This document shows positions 18,435 through 29,788 of a stretch of DNA of 64,000 nt, piece after piece (the first letter of the stretch is position 1; every line of letters starts with the position of its first letter). The position numbers and the translations under genes are program-made. Where the stretch lies: positions 3,629,501 to 3,693,500 of the forward strand of contig NZ_CP015423.1 of assembly GCF_001719045.1 (NCBI RefSeq). Reading direction: 5' to 3'. The stretch is from Paenibacillus polymyxa (GTDB lineage: Bacteria; Bacillota; Bacilli; Paenibacillales; Paenibacillaceae). Under the pieces are notes generated by a model. That model ran no database searches. It saw only the letters and a list, made by a program, of their open reading frames with translations, and was not told the DNA's origin.

Positions 18435-19814
18435 TTAGAAGGGTTGCCATCTCAGTTTGGAGGCTTGGGTATAGCGCTCTGCAACCTCTGGCCAGTTAAC
18501 GACATGCCACCAATCTTCAATGTATTTGTTGCGTTCGGCCTGATGCTTTAAGTAATATGCATGTTCCCATACATCTAGCGCCAGCAGCGGAATGGACTCC
18601 CATTGAGTCAGATTCTGGTGCTTTTCGGCCTGCAAAATTTCAAGTCGTCCCGCGCGTGGACTCCATACCAGGATAGCCCAGCCGCCACCCTCGACCTTTT
18701 CGGCTGCCGAACTGAATTGCTTTTTGAATGCCTCGTAGCTGCCAAAATCCTTTTTAATCTGTTCAGCCAGCGGGCCGCTTGGGTTTCCACCACCTTGAGG
18801 ACTCATGATCGTCCAAAAAAGAGTATGCAGATAATGGCCTGCGCCGTTGAATGCCAGTTCTCGTTCCCAATGCTTTACGAGGTCAAAATCACCTGTTTTT
18901 CGGGCTTCTTCCAGTTTCTTTTCCGCTTTATTCAGGTCATTCACATAGCTCAAATGATGCTTGTTATGGTGAATACGCATTGTTTTCTCATCAATATACG
19001 GTTCAAGCGCATTATAGGGGTAGGGGAGCGGCGGTAGCCGATGTCCCCCAATAGGAACCGACCGGCCGATTGAGTTTTTTTCCTCTGCCGAAGGTTGCGC
19101 CTGGCTGGACTTGACGCCTTTAGTCGTCCATGCGCCTTCTCCCCTTATGCCTGCCTGCCGTTCTCGAAACGCTTCCTCTGGGTAATTCTCACCCTCTGTA
19201 GCTACATGATACAACCTAGCAGCCCTTGCGATGGAGCCAGGTTCCTGAAAGGGGGTTGTTGAGATCAGGAAATATTGGCTTTCATGTGCCGCGTGTAATA
19301 CAACTCCGGCGGATTTTGGTTGCTGACGCAATGCGTGACTGTGCTCGCTTAGCAGCCCGAGCTGCCGTACATACTCCTGTGACTGACGGTTTGCGGTTTG
19401 CAGCAAATCGTCTAATCGACGATTTAATTCTTGTGAGTCAAGCTGAGAGTTTGAGGCTGACTCTGATAATGGCATCTTTACAGATGATGATGCGTCTAAT
19501 CCTCTTGACTGTTTTGAATGTTCAGTGAATTCGTGTGTATGTGCTTGTGGAGCAGCCGACATCTGTTTCCACTCCTGATGCCACGCCTGATCTGCCGGAT
19601 CGAGTGCGCTCCGTTGCTCTTCAAGCAGCTCTATGGCGGTGCGTTCCGTCTGTTCGAATACAGTCCGCCAATCATCAAGCAGCTGCACATATGCAGGCTC
19701 CAGTCCCTCGGTAGCGGATTTAATCACTTCCACATGCCAACTTTCCTGCTGCTTCCAATGCCGAATTTCCTCCAGCACACGTAAGGGCAGGAAAGACCCA
19801 TAAGTACTCAGCAT
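18435..19814 (-). CDS. Superoxide dismutase with a long N-terminal helical extension
   Basis: A 459-residue protein, about twice the usual size. The C-terminal half, from about residue 255, is a complete Fe/Mn superoxide dismutase: ligands lie in MRIHHNKHH, GHYLHTLFW and DVWEHAYYL, with GGGWAILVW. The N-terminal 250 residues are predicted mostly helical and polar. They begin with EIRHWKQQESWHVEVIKSA, which recalls DUF2935-type ferritin-like bundles, but that assignment is tentative. Bacillus SodF proteins also have an N-terminal extension, though shorter. No signal peptide is seen. A GGGAGG site precedes the ATG. It may be a second, stage- or site-specific dismutase beside sodA. Confidence 0.85.
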   Translation of the reverse strand: MLSTYGSFLPLRVLEEIRHWKQQESWHVEVIKSATEGLEPAYVQLLDDWRTVFEQTERTAIELLEEQRSALDPADQAWHQEWKQMSAAPQAHTHEFTEHSKQSRGLDASSSVKMPLSESASNSQLDSQELNRRLDDLLQTANRQSQEYVRQLGLLSEHSHALRQQPKSAGVVLHAAHESQYFLISTTPFQEPGSIARAARLYHVATEGENYPEEAFRERQAGIRGEGAWTTKGVKSSQAQPSAEEKNSIGRSVPIGGHRLPPLPYPYNALEPYIDEKTMRIHHNKHHLSYVNDLNKAEKKLEEARKTGDFDLVKHWERELAFNGAGHYLHTLFWTIMSPQGGGNPSGPLAEQIKKDFGSYEAFKKQFSSAAEKVEGGGWAILVWSPRAGRLEILQAEKHQNLTQWESIPLLALDVWEHAYYLKHQAERNKYIEDWWHVVNWPEVAERYTQASKLRWQPF

Positions 19815-19980
19815 CGTTTTTTACCTCCCGTATCCCACTATGGCTATCCGGCCGATCTGATAGATCTGCCCTGGATGCATACGTACCCAGTATATTCGCT
19901 GTCTCATCAGGAATATGTCTACGAACTCCCTTAATCCGGTCACATCTGTTAGGTAAAACAATGAATACCCATGGAACACG

Positions 19981-20032
19981 AAAAAGAAGCCCAGCTACGG
20001 CACGGGTTAAGTGTCCATAGACAGGCTTCTTC
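19981..20032 (-). terminator. Terminator after the membrane-anchored hydrolase gene
   Basis: On the minus strand AAGAAGCC pairs with GGGCTTCTT, followed by TTT. It lies 41 bases past the hydrolase stop. The rest of the 258-base gap up to the dismutase start shows nothing else. Confidence 0.7.
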
Positions 20033-20072
20033 AAGGGGAAGAATAGAATATAGTTCTTCGAAAAATAATTTT

Positions 20073-21110
20073 TTACTTCGTATTCGTTTGTTTGTGGGCA
20101 TCAGCGGTGGTTTTCTTGTCCTCCAGCTCCTGTACATTGCTTAGAAACGTCGATACCCGTCGCAAATATTCACGAGGGTGCTCTCTAAAAATAAGCTCAT
20201 GTATCCCGTTTTTAACAATCCATACACTGGAAAGCGGGTTGGTTTGATTGGCAGCGAGCTTTTCCGCAATAGGATAAGGAGCTTTTTCATCCTGTGTACC
20301 ATGCACAAACATGATCGGGAACGGGTAGTTTTCCTTTTTAACCTCCTGATATGGAATCTGATGCAAGCTGGTACCGTTCAAAACTGGAAACAGCAACTCC
20401 AGAATTTCCAAAGACGGATGCCTTGGCAGATTAATTTGATTGTGAATGTTATGGTACAGCGTATCTGGTTCCAGCAGGAAGGTGCTGTCCAAAATCATTG
20501 CGTCCACATCCTTGGTTTGCAAGCCCGCCTGAAGAGCGGTTCCTGCCCCCATGGAGAAGCCCCATACGATAATCTCCGATGAGCCGCGTTGCTTCGCAAG
20601 CTGAATTGCTCCGAGGAGCTGTTGGGATTCTGCTTTGCCTCCGGTTGCGACTGCTTTGCTGTTTTGTGACGCAAATCCATAATCGAACATGACCACATTA
20701 AAGTTCAAACTGTGGGCATAATGCGCCAGATCATACATGGGAATCCAGCTTTCTTCGCGGTTAGCCCCATAACCATGGCTGAAAATAATCGTTTTCCGCG
20801 ATTGATCCGCCGGGATATACCAGCCTTGTACCATGCGGCTACCATCCTTGGCAGGGAAGCTGACTTCCTCATAAGGCATGCTTTTGGCCTGCATCGGATT
20901 AGAGTACAGTGGTGCAACGGTGGGATTCGTAAGAACCCATGCGATGTAAGCATGCAAGGCAATAAAACAAAACAACAGAAAAAAGACGACCGACAGCAGC
21001 AGAGCAATCACAACGTGCTTGAACCGCAGCAGACGGGGATTAAAGAGTGGGGTGGACGGCTCCTGAACAGCGGTCTGTAGCTGAGCGTTGCGCTGGGATG
21101 TCGAAATCAT
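20073..21110 (-). CDS. Membrane-anchored alpha/beta hydrolase
   Basis: A 345-residue hydrolase with one N-terminal membrane segment (about residues 33-57) and the catalytic domain probably outside the membrane. Catalytic residues: Ser in WGFSMGAG, Asp in HGTQDEKAP, His in NGIHELIF. An HGYGANRE oxyanion motif is present. It resembles the YqkD/FrsA-like group of serine aminopeptidase-type hydrolases; the substrate is unknown. It is divergent from the IclR regulator across about 300 bases. Confidence 0.85.
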   Translation of the reverse strand: MISTSQRNAQLQTAVQEPSTPLFNPRLLRFKHVVIALLLSVVFFLLFCFIALHAYIAWVLTNPTVAPLYSNPMQAKSMPYEEVSFPAKDGSRMVQGWYIPADQSRKTIIFSHGYGANREESWIPMYDLAHYAHSLNFNVVMFDYGFASQNSKAVATGGKAESQQLLGAIQLAKQRGSSEIIVWGFSMGAGTALQAGLQTKDVDAMILDSTFLLEPDTLYHNIHNQINLPRHPSLEILELLFPVLNGTSLHQIPYQEVKKENYPFPIMFVHGTQDEKAPYPIAEKLAANQTNPLSSVWIVKNGIHELIFREHPREYLRRVSTFLSNVQELEDKKTTADAHKQTNTK

Positions 21111-21320
21111 GTAAGAGCCTCCTTATATAAAATTGATCTTCGTTTCATAGAATTTAGGTATAATTCCACTTGAAAATAGTAGTGTAGATCCGTATAGATA
21201 CCTATTATCGTATGATGGGGATTATCCAAAGTCAACGCCTGAACCGGAAAAGTAAAAATGATGCAAAGAATTGTCGATGTTTGTTCTCGTTCTGTAATAT
21301 GGTTGTCACAAAAACATCGG

Positions 21321-21350
21321 TTTACAGTAGCCGCAACTATTCTATATAAT
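21321..21350 (+). promoter_or_regulatory. Promoter of the IclR-type regulator gene
   Basis: TTTACA at 21321-21326 and TATAAT at 21345-21350 with an 18-base spacer. The predicted start point is near 21357. Confidence 0.6.
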
Positions 21351-21362
21351 TTATGTAACCAT

Positions 21363-21379
21363 GTTTCATAGTGTGAAAC
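21363..21379. promoter_or_regulatory. Operator-like palindrome GTTTCA-N5-TGAAAC at the IclR gene start point
   Basis: Perfect 6-bp arms with a 5-base spacer (TAGTG), placed about 6-22 bases after the predicted start point. This placement suits autorepression. The same palindrome with the same spacing is found before acnA at 29789-29805. A half-like copy, GTTTCATAG, is at 21142-21150. Confidence 0.55.
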
Positions 21380-21408
21380 GAATATGGATACAAGAGGAGC
21401 GGTTCACG

Positions 21409-22152
21409 ATGGAAGACCGTAAATTAACCGTTCGCGCTGTAGAGCGTGCACTTGATATACTGCTGTGTTTTACTGCAAATTCGGATCTTGGCCTGACGGA
21501 GATTGCCTCCAAAATTGGTCTACATAAAAGCACGGTTCATCGGCTGCTGACTACGTTGGAGGATCGGGGCTTTGTCGTTCGGAATGCCGAAACGGAAAAA
21601 TATCGACTTGGCTTCCGCATTTGGGAGCTATCCACGCATTTGTCCCAAAGTGACGAGCCGGCGGTGCTGTTACAACCTGCAATGGAAGGACTACGTGACC
21701 GTCTGGGGGAGACGGTCAGCTTGTACTTACGGGACGGCAGCATGCGTATTCGCATACAAGCCGTGCAGAGCAATCAGGCGATCCGCAGGGTCGCGCCTGT
21801 AGGTGCGCGTATGCCGCTGGCTGTAGGGGCCTCCAGCAAGGTGCTGGCGGCCTTTATGCCGCCGCAGGAGCTGGAAGCCCTGCTAAGCGGGGATGAATGG
21901 CCGCCCTCAGTAGACCCGGAGGTCTATAAAGCCCAGCTGCAGGACATTCGCGAGAAGGGCTATGCGACCAGCTATGAAGAACGGGAGCCAGGGGCTGCTG
22001 CTGTGGCAGCGCCAATTGTGAACCGGAAGGGACAGGTCACTGCGGCTTTATCTGTATCCGGCCCGGTCAGCCGACTTGCACCCGAGACGCTACATGACTT
22101 TGCTCCGATTTTGATCGAAGCGGCGAAGGAAATGGGGCTTATGCTTCCGTAA
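21409..22152 (+). CDS. IclR-family transcriptional regulator
   Basis: A 247-residue DNA-binding regulator. The N-terminal winged helix-turn-helix (ALDILLCFTANSDLGLTEIAS, then LHKSTVHRLLTTLEDRGFV) is followed by the IclR effector domain (VGARMPLAVGASSKVLAAFM and GYATSYEEREPGAAAVAAPI). The ATG at 21409 has AGAGGAG upstream; the longer frame from 21361 would overlap the operator-like palindrome. The effector is unknown; IclR proteins often sense small carboxylic acids. The palindrome shared with the aconitase leader hints at control of central carbon metabolism, but that is inference. Confidence 0.92.
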   Translation: MEDRKLTVRAVERALDILLCFTANSDLGLTEIASKIGLHKSTVHRLLTTLEDRGFVVRNAETEKYRLGFRIWELSTHLSQSDEPAVLLQPAMEGLRDRLGETVSLYLRDGSMRIRIQAVQSNQAIRRVAPVGARMPLAVGASSKVLAAFMPPQELEALLSGDEWPPSVDPEVYKAQLQDIREKGYATSYEEREPGAAAVAAPIVNRKGQVTAALSVSGPVSRLAPETLHDFAPILIEAAKEMGLMLP

Positions 22153-22313
22153 CAAGAATGAACACAGTTGAAGCAAGCAGAGTGATTTGATAGGGAGTGT
22201 CTTCTTGGTAAAAGGGTACCTAGAAGGGTTGCCAAAGCCATAAATTTGAAGTAGTCTGGTAAGGAAGGCGGATGTCTGTTATATCCGCCTCGTGTGAATA
22301 GAAGTATCACAGT

Positions 22314-22407
22314 TACTGGGGGAGCCTGTAATGCCGGGCTGAGATGGAATCGTGCAAGATTCCGGACCCTTTGCACCTGATCTGGATCATACCAGCGTAG
22401 GGAAGTA
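22314..22407 (+). ncRNA. TPP riboswitch (THI element)
   Basis: The conserved thiamine pyrophosphate aptamer elements are present in order: ACTGGGGGAGCC, GGGCTGAGA, ACCCTTTGCACCTGATCTGG and CCAGCGTAGGGAAG. It lies in the leader of thiC, which makes the thiamine pyrimidine. It is followed by a terminator hairpin at 22506-22534, so control is most likely by transcription termination when TPP is bound. Confidence 0.95.
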
Positions 22408-22505
22408 ATCGGCCATTGAAATGTATACGCGGCTGCTGTCTACAGTGGCGCATTGGAATGGATTATTCCATATGCGCATTGTCTGGATAGCTGTCTCGTT
22501 AGATT

Positions 22506-22534
22506 AGCCGGTTCCCTGGGGAACCGGCTTTTTT
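22506..22534 (+). terminator. Riboswitch-controlled terminator before thiC
   Basis: AGCCGGTTCC pairs with GGAACCGGCT around a 4-base loop, followed by six T residues. It lies 100 bases after the TPP aptamer and 73 bases before the thiC start. Confidence 0.88.
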
Positions 22535-22540
22535 GCATAG

Positions 22541-24451
<1,911 letters not shown>

Positions 24452-24484
24452 AACGAACGTGTGAGTTTAGGGACAAATGAATTA

Positions 24485-24532
24485 AAAAAGCCGTGGTTCT
24501 CTACAGTCGATGTAGGAAACTACGGCTTTTTA
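24485..24532. terminator. Terminator after thiC, working in both directions
   Basis: AAAAGCCGTGG...CTACA pairs with TGTAG...CTACGGCTTTT. A-rich and T-rich ends on both sides suit thiC and the small minus-strand gene that converges on it. Confidence 0.85.
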
Positions 24533-24572
24533 GCTTATGTAAAGCAGATCATGCAACCGGATAAACGGCGCC

Positions 24573-24725
24573 TTATTTTTTACCCATTTTTTCATTCAAA
24601 ATGTCCTGAAAGCTGAGCTTCTTCTCCGAGCTATCTTCTTTCTTCTGCATACTCACCGCGTTGGCACGTTGGTATTGGTGGTGAAAGGGCATCAGGGTGT
24701 GGACGGTTAAGTTCATTGTATTCAT
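24573..24725 (-). CDS. Small hypothetical protein, 50 residues
   Basis: Short frame from the ATG at 24725, with a clear GGAGG site 8 bases upstream on the minus strand. The product is basic at its end (KKLSFQDILNEKMGKK) and has a His/Gln-rich middle (PFHHQYQR). No membrane segment or known motif was recognised. The shared terminator beyond its stop supports expression. A longer frame to 24755 lacks a site. Confidence 0.5.
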   Translation of the reverse strand: MNTMNLTVHTLMPFHHQYQRANAVSMQKKEDSSEKKLSFQDILNEKMGKK

Positions 24726-24755
24726 GTAGGCATTCCTCCAATTCCATATTGTCAA

Positions 24756-25232
24756 ATTCAGATTGAGTTGCTTAGGACGTCTGTATAGGACTATTTGTAT
24801 GTACTTGATGTCGTAATGCTATGTAGGTTGCTTGGTAATGTTTCAATCATTATACCCACATTTTTTCAAAGTAAAACGCTTTTGACATAAAACAGGAAGA
24901 TGGTCATATGTGTCCAAAATTTGGATTGGGAGGATGGTCATTTTAGGGGAAAATGTGCCTAGGTCTAAAACAAGGGCTAGAGGCCCGTTTTCTTAGTTTA
25001 GTAGTCGGGATTGTGATTTTTTGTCGAATAACCTTGTAAAAGGAGGATTTTGCGGAATCCTCAAGTCAGGATTGAGGCAGTCTGGTGGCGAATTAAAGTG
25101 TCAAAGTTGTATTGACTTTATGTTTGGTAGTAGATACCATGAACTGGTTGTCAGCGTATTTTGACAACAAGAGTCAGCCAATCCATCTGGCGATTCATCC
25201 TTTGAAATGTTAGAGAAAGGATTAGAGTATAT
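24756..25232. other. Intergenic region with overlapping inverted repeats before yitT
   Basis: No gene seen. Three inverted repeats share arms at 25043-25077: GAGGATT/AATCCTC, AATCCT/AGGATT and CCTCAA/TTGAGG. A perfect palindrome GTTGTCA-N8-TGACAAC lies at 25147-25168. TTGACT at 25112-25117 may be a -35 element. The leader of yitT probably starts here. Confidence 0.45.
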
Positions 25233-26069
25233 ATGAAAAAAAGTATTGCAGACATTGCATTTATTATTCTGGGTGCGTTTTTTTTCGCGCTAGCTGTTAA
25301 TCTGTTTGTGATCCCGAATGAGTTTGGTGAGGGGGGCGTTACAGGGGTCACGATCATCCTGTACTACCTGTTTCAGTGGTCTCCCTCGATCGTCAATCTG
25401 GTGATTAATGGCTTGCTGCTGATTGTCGGATATAAATTTTTGGACAAGAGAACGACCCTGTACACTATAATTGCGGTCGCTTTTAACTCGCTGTTTTTAC
25501 ATTTAACGGTCAACTGGCGGATTGATTCGCATGAGCCGACGATTAATGCTGTATTTGCCGGAGTTTTGGTGGGGGTCGGCATTGGCTTAATTGTACGGGT
25601 AGGTGGCACTACGGCGGGAACGGTCATTTTAGCCCGGATTGCCAACAAGTATCTGGATTGGAATATCAGCTATGGCTTGCTGTTTTTTGATTTGATTGTC
25701 GCATTCTCTTCCTATTTTATTATTGGTCCGGAAAAATTGATGCTAACTATCGTTATTTTGTACGTTGGTACGAAGGTGATGGACTTCATGATCGAAGGAC
25801 TGAACCCGAAAAAAGCAGTCATGATCATTTCGGAGCACCAAGATAAAATTGCCGAGATGGTCATTACGAAAATGGATCGTGGAGTTACCGTGCTGTCAGG
25901 CCATGGCTATTACACTAAAAATCCAAAAGAAGTGCTGTATATCGTCATTAGTAAACAAGAGGTATCGGCGCTTAAAAAGATAGTGAAAGCCATCGATACA
26001 GCAGCGTTTATTACCATTCATGACGTGCGGGACGTGTTCGGAGAGGGTTTTCTGGATATTTCGAAGTAG
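25233..26069 (+). CDS. YitT family membrane protein (DUF2179)
   Basis: A 278-residue protein with five or six membrane segments in the first 190 residues, opening with an IILGAFFFALAVNLF segment, then GGVTGVTIILYYLFQWSP. The cytosolic C-terminal domain from about residue 195 (KKAVMIISEHQDKIAEMVI ... FITIHDVRDVFGEGF) is the DUF2179 fold. The transport or signalling role of the family is unknown. AGAAAGGA lies upstream of the ATG. Single gene with a terminator at about 26108. Confidence 0.9.
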   Translation: MKKSIADIAFIILGAFFFALAVNLFVIPNEFGEGGVTGVTIILYYLFQWSPSIVNLVINGLLLIVGYKFLDKRTTLYTIIAVAFNSLFLHLTVNWRIDSHEPTINAVFAGVLVGVGIGLIVRVGGTTAGTVILARIANKYLDWNISYGLLFFDLIVAFSSYFIIGPEKLMLTIVILYVGTKVMDFMIEGLNPKKAVMIISEHQDKIAEMVITKMDRGVTVLSGHGYYTKNPKEVLYIVISKQEVSALKKIVKAIDTAAFITIHDVRDVFGEGFLDISK

Positions 26070-26105
26070 CTCGCGTGCGAAAGTAAGGTTATAAGAGAAC
26101 ATAGT

Positions 26106-26136
26106 TGGAAGTCGGTCCTGAGGGATCGGCTTTTTG
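26106..26136 (+). terminator. Terminator after the yitT-like gene
   Basis: AGTCGGTCC-TGAG-GGATCGGCT hairpin, including G-U pairs, followed by TTTTTG. Confidence 0.7.
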
Positions 26137-26227
26137 TTTTTGTGATGTTTCTTCCATTTTTGGTATTGGAAAATATGCATAATAAAGAGGAGTCACTCAA
26201 TTCCTGTTATATGGAGGGTTTGGCGGG

Positions 26228-26465
26228 ATGGAGAATAAGGGTAATTATGACGTAAGTTTCCTTGGCTACTTCGAATGAAATGGCATGGAAGAAGACGCAT
26301 CGTATCTCTGCTTCTATTTGGATAGCCTTTGGCTTAATCGGGATCGCTATAGGATTAGGACAAGAAGTTAATGTGTATATGGTGCTCGCATCTTGTTTAC
26401 CGACGATGATTAGTTTTATTACTTCTCTCTTTCTAAGTCATAGGTATAAAAATATAGACTGCTGA
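26228..26465 (+). pseudogene. Remnant of the C-terminal part of an SdpI-like membrane protein
   Basis: A GGAGG site precedes an ATG at 26228, but that frame stops after 16 codons. A shift of one base leads into an open frame (26262-26465) whose product has TSNEMAWKKTHRISASIW, then two membrane segments, then LSHRYKN. That order matches the end of SdpI, which in Bacillus protects against the SdpC toxin. The first half of SdpI is missing. It could be a frameshifted relic or a small gene starting at TTG 26262. Confidence 0.55.
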
Positions 26466-26509
26466 TATCTGTATAATGCAGATCGATTTAGCATATTAGG
26501 GGGATTTCC

Positions 26510-26857
26510 ATGAGAAGTAAGTTAAATTTTTCTAATGTATTGTCTTTTCTTATTTCTGTTTTGCCTTTCATTATCTACCTTTTCATGTATCCGAGAATGC
26601 CTAGGAATGTAGCAATTCACTACAATTTCAATGATGTGGCTGACCGTTTTGTTGACAAATCCTCCCCTGAGGTATGGTTGTTGTGTGGAATTAGCCTCAT
26701 ATCTTTTATAATTATGCTAACGCTTCAACCCTATCTCAGTCGTCAGTTCAAGAGCGAAGAAGGCTCTGTAATCATGGAAAGCCTGCCTGGTCTCTTCACA
26801 CTCCTTATAACCCTAGTGTTCTCAGTTCTCGGCATATGTTTCCTTTTAAAAGCTTAA
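26510..26857 (+). CDS. DUF1648-domain membrane protein, SdpI N-terminal-like
   Basis: A 115-residue protein with three predicted membrane segments (about 8-26, 60-80, 92-113). Between the first two lies the DUF1648 signature MPRNVAIHYNFNDVADRF. This domain normally forms the first half of SdpI-type immunity proteins, and here it stands alone. The preceding frame encodes what looks like the second half. A GGGGG site precedes the ATG. Function unknown; a role in envelope stress or immunity is only inferred. Confidence 0.75.
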   Translation: MRSKLNFSNVLSFLISVLPFIIYLFMYPRMPRNVAIHYNFNDVADRFVDKSSPEVWLLCGISLISFIIMLTLQPYLSRQFKSEEGSVIMESLPGLFTLLITLVFSVLGICFLLKA

Positions 26858-26865
26858 AGCATATA

Positions 26866-26915
26866 AAAAATCCCCTCTCAATTCGCAGTTTCCACTGCAT
26901 TTGGAGGGGATTTCG
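26866..26915. terminator. Shared terminator between the DUF1648 gene and acnA
   Basis: AAATCCCCTC pairs with GAGGGGATTT around a partly paired loop, between two converging genes. Confidence 0.85.
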
Positions 26916-26930
26916 TTATTTATACGCTCT

Positions 26931-29642
26931 TTACTCTTGAATCATCTGACGCAATACGGTTTGCAGAATACCACCGTTGTGGTAGTAGTCGATATCGACG
27001 GTGCTGTCTAGACGGGCAATTACCGGGAATTCGAACTTTGTGCCATCCTCGCGTTTAGCCACCACTGTAAGCTCTTGACCAGGCTTCACGTCATTGTCGA
27101 TGCCAAGAATGTCAAACGTTTCACGACCGTTCAGACCCAGGCTGGACCAGCCATAGCCCTCCTGGAATTGCAGAGGCAGTACACCCATGCCGACCAGGTT
27201 ACTGCGGTGAATCCGCTCGAAGCTTTCGGCAATGACAGCCTTAACGCCCAGCAGAAGCGTACCTTTGGCCGCCCAGTCACGAGAGCTGCCTGTGCCGTAT
27301 TCCTTACCAGCAATGACGATCAGGTTCTGATCGGCTGCCTGATATTTCATGGATGCATCATAGATGGACATTTCCTCATCCGTTGGCAAGTATTTGGTCA
27401 CGCCGCCCTCGGTGCCTGGAGCCACATTGTTGCGGATACGGATGTTGGCGAATGTACCGCGCATCATGACCTCGTGGTTACCGCGACGGGAGCCGTAGGA
27501 GTTGAAGTCCTTGCGTTCCACGCCATGCTCCTTCAAATACAGTCCTGCCGGGCTGGAAGGGGCAATGTTGCCTGCTGGTGAGATATGGTCCGTCGTGACC
27601 GAATCATTCAACAGGGCAAGCACACGGGCATTACGGATTTCCTTGATATCTTGTACGCCATCTTGAAGTCCTTCAAAGAACGGCGGGTTTTGAATATAAG
27701 TTGAGTTTTCATCCCATTCATACAGTTCGCCTTCAGGAACCGGAATGGAGTTCCATTTTTCGTTGGCAGTAAATACATTTTCATATTTGCGACGGAACAT
27801 ATCCGGGCTGAGAGACAGGCTGATGGCTTCTTTGATTTCCTCGGAAGTGGGCCAGATATCTTTCAGGTAGACTGGCTGATTGTCCTGATCGTAACCAAGA
27901 GGATCATTCACCAAATCAATGTTCACTGTGCCTGCCAGCGCATAAGCGACAACCAGTGGCGGTGAGCCGAGATAGTTGGCTTTGACCTGCGCATGCACAC
28001 GGCCTTCAAAGTTCCGGTTGCCGGAAATAACTGCGCCAACCGTCAAATCATGGTCTGTGATGGCTTGACTCACTTCGTCAGGAAGTGGGCCGGAGTTACC
28101 GATACAGGTTGCGCAGCCGTAGCCTGCTACATGGAAGCCGAGGGCTTCGAGCGGTCCGATTAATCCGGCTTTTTGCAGGTATTCCGTCACGACGAGGGAG
28201 CCTGGTGTCAAGCTTGTTTTAACATAGCCTGGCTTTTTGAGCCCGCGCTGTACTGCTTTTTTGGCCAGCAAGCCCGCACCGAGCATAACGCTTGGATTGG
28301 AGGTATTCGTGCAGCTTGTGATCGCCGCAATAACGACTGCTCCTGTACCCAACTCGCTGGTGGAGCCGTCCGGATGGGTCAGCGGAATCTTCTGTGCGAT
28401 TTTTTCATCGCTCAGTCCATAGCCGCCCTTGTCTACCGGGGTACGGATAATGCCTTCAAACGTTTCTTTCATGCGGCTAAGCTCAACACGGTCCTGCGGA
28501 CGTTTGGGTCCGGCGAGACTCGGTACTACCGAAGCCAGATCCAGCTCAATCGTATCGCTGAACACAGGGTCCGGTGTATCGGATGTGCGGAACATGCCTT
28601 GGGCTTTGTAATATTCCTCTACGAGGCTTACTTGCTCATCAGAACGTCCGGTGCTGCGCAAGTAGGCCAGCGTTTCTGCATCGACCGGGAAGAAGCCAAT
28701 CGTTGCGCCGTATTCCGGTGCCATGTTGGCAACTGTCGCACGGTCAGCCAAGCTGATGTTTGCCAGACCAGGCCCGTAAAATTCTACGAATTTGCCGACT
28801 ACGCCTTTTTTACGCAGCATTTGCGTAACAGTGAGCGCCAGATCGGTGGCAGTAGAGCCTTCCGACAGGCTGCCTGTCAGTTTGAAGCCGATCACATCGG
28901 GAGTGACAAAATACAGCGGCTGCCCCAGCATACCCGCCTCTGCTTCAATCCCGCCAACACCCCAGCCTACAACACCCAGCCCGTTAATCATCGTGGTATG
29001 GGAGTCTGTTCCTACGAGGGAATCTGGAAAGACGACCGTTTCACCGTCAATGGTTTTGGTAGCGGCAACGGAGGCGAGATACTCCAGATTGACCTGATGG
29101 ACGATACCGGTGGATGGCGGAACGGCCCGGAAGTTGTTGAACGCCGTTTGCGCCCAACGCAGAAAACGGTACCGCTCCTCGTTGCGTTCAAACTCTACAT
29201 TAATATTGTAATCCAGCGCATCACGGGTACCAAAAGCATCGACCATGACCGAGTGATCGATAACGAGATCGACGGGAACGAGCGGATTGATTTGCTTCGG
29301 GTCCCCGCCTGCTTTTTTCACTGTATCACGCATAGCTGCTAAATCGACAACCACCGGGACACCGGTAAAATCCTGTAGCACGATGCGTGCAGGAATGAAC
29401 GGAATCTCCTTGTTGGTATCCCGATCCTCAGCCCAGCCTGTCAGCTGTTGCACATGTTCTTCCGTAATGGCGCGACCGTCAAACTGTCGAACCGCGGCTT
29501 CCAGCAATACTTTAATGGAGAAAGGCAGCTTGGCGATACCGCTTTTTCCTTGTTCCTCCAGTGCCTTAAGGCTGTAGTAGCGATAAGGCTTCCCGTTAAC
29601 TTCCAGACTACGGGCAATGGAGAATTGATCTTTTCCTGACAT
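26931..29642 (-). CDS. acnA: Aconitate hydratase
   Basis: TCA-cycle enzyme (AcnA/CitB type) interconverting citrate and isocitrate; in Bacillus it also binds RNA when iron is short. It has 903 residues from the ATG at 29642. The [4Fe-4S] ligands appear in [10 protein letters not shown] and [12 protein letters not shown]. The swivel domain has [13 protein letters not shown] and [21 protein letters not shown] precedes the chosen ATG; the longer frame to 29711 has no site. The leader is about 186 bases long and has operator-like repeats. Confidence 0.97.
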   Translation of the reverse strand: MSGKDQFSIARSLEVNGKPYRYYSLKALEEQGKSGIAKLPFSIKVLLEAAVRQFDGRAITEEHVQQLTGWAEDRDTNKEIPFIPARIVLQDFTGVPVVVDLAAMRDTVKKAGGDPKQINPLVPVDLVIDHSVMVDAFGTRDALDYNINVEFERNEERYRFLRWAQTAFNNFRAVPPSTGIVHQVNLEYLASVAATKTIDGETVVFPDSLVGTDSHTTMINGLGVVGWGVGGIEAEAGMLGQPLYFVTPDVIGFKLTGSLSEGSTATDLALTVTQMLRKKGVVGKFVEFYGPGLANISLADRATVANMAPEYGATIGFFPVDAETLAYLRSTGRSDEQVSLVEEYYKAQGMFRTSDTPDPVFSDTIELDLASVVPSLAGPKRPQDRVELSRMKETFEGIIRTPVDKGGYGLSDEKIAQKIPLTHPDGSTSELGTGAVVIAAITSCTNTSNPSVMLGAGLLAKKAVQRGLKKPGYVKTSLTPGSLVVTEYLQKAGLIGPLEALGFHVAGYGCATCIGNSGPLPDEVSQAITDHDLTVGAVISGNRNFEGRVHAQVKANYLGSPPLVVAYALAGTVNIDLVNDPLGYDQDNQPVYLKDIWPTSEEIKEAISLSLSPDMFRRKYENVFTANEKWNSIPVPEGELYEWDENSTYIQNPPFFEGLQDGVQDIKEIRNARVLALLNDSVTTDHISPAGNIAPSSPAGLYLKEHGVERKDFNSYGSRRGNHEVMMRGTFANIRIRNNVAPGTEGGVTKYLPTDEEMSIYDASMKYQAADQNLIVIAGKEYGTGSSRDWAAKGTLLLGVKAVIAESFERIHRSNLVGMGVLPLQFQEGYGWSSLGLNGRETFDILGIDNDVKPGQELTVVAKREDGTKFEFPVIARLDSTVDIDYYHNGGILQTVLRQMIQE

Positions 29643-29788
29643 AAGTATTACCTCCTTGAAGTGGATGCTTGGGGGAAAATAGGGATGTCGTTTTTTCGAC
29701 GTCTTGCACACTTGGTTTAAATTGGTTGCGTTCTCAATTTCATCTTCAGTAGTTTATTGCGTGTTAGAGGTTAAGATGAATGTAATTC

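Noticed and set aside
25050..25115. A 21-codon leader peptide starting at TTG 25050 after an AAGGAGG
   Set aside because: The gap between the site and the TTG is only 3 bases, too short for normal initiation.
28173..29342. A 389-codon open frame on the plus strand opposite acnA
   Set aside because: It is fully antisense to aconitase, has many Cys/Arg residues without a domain, and lacks a ribosome binding site.
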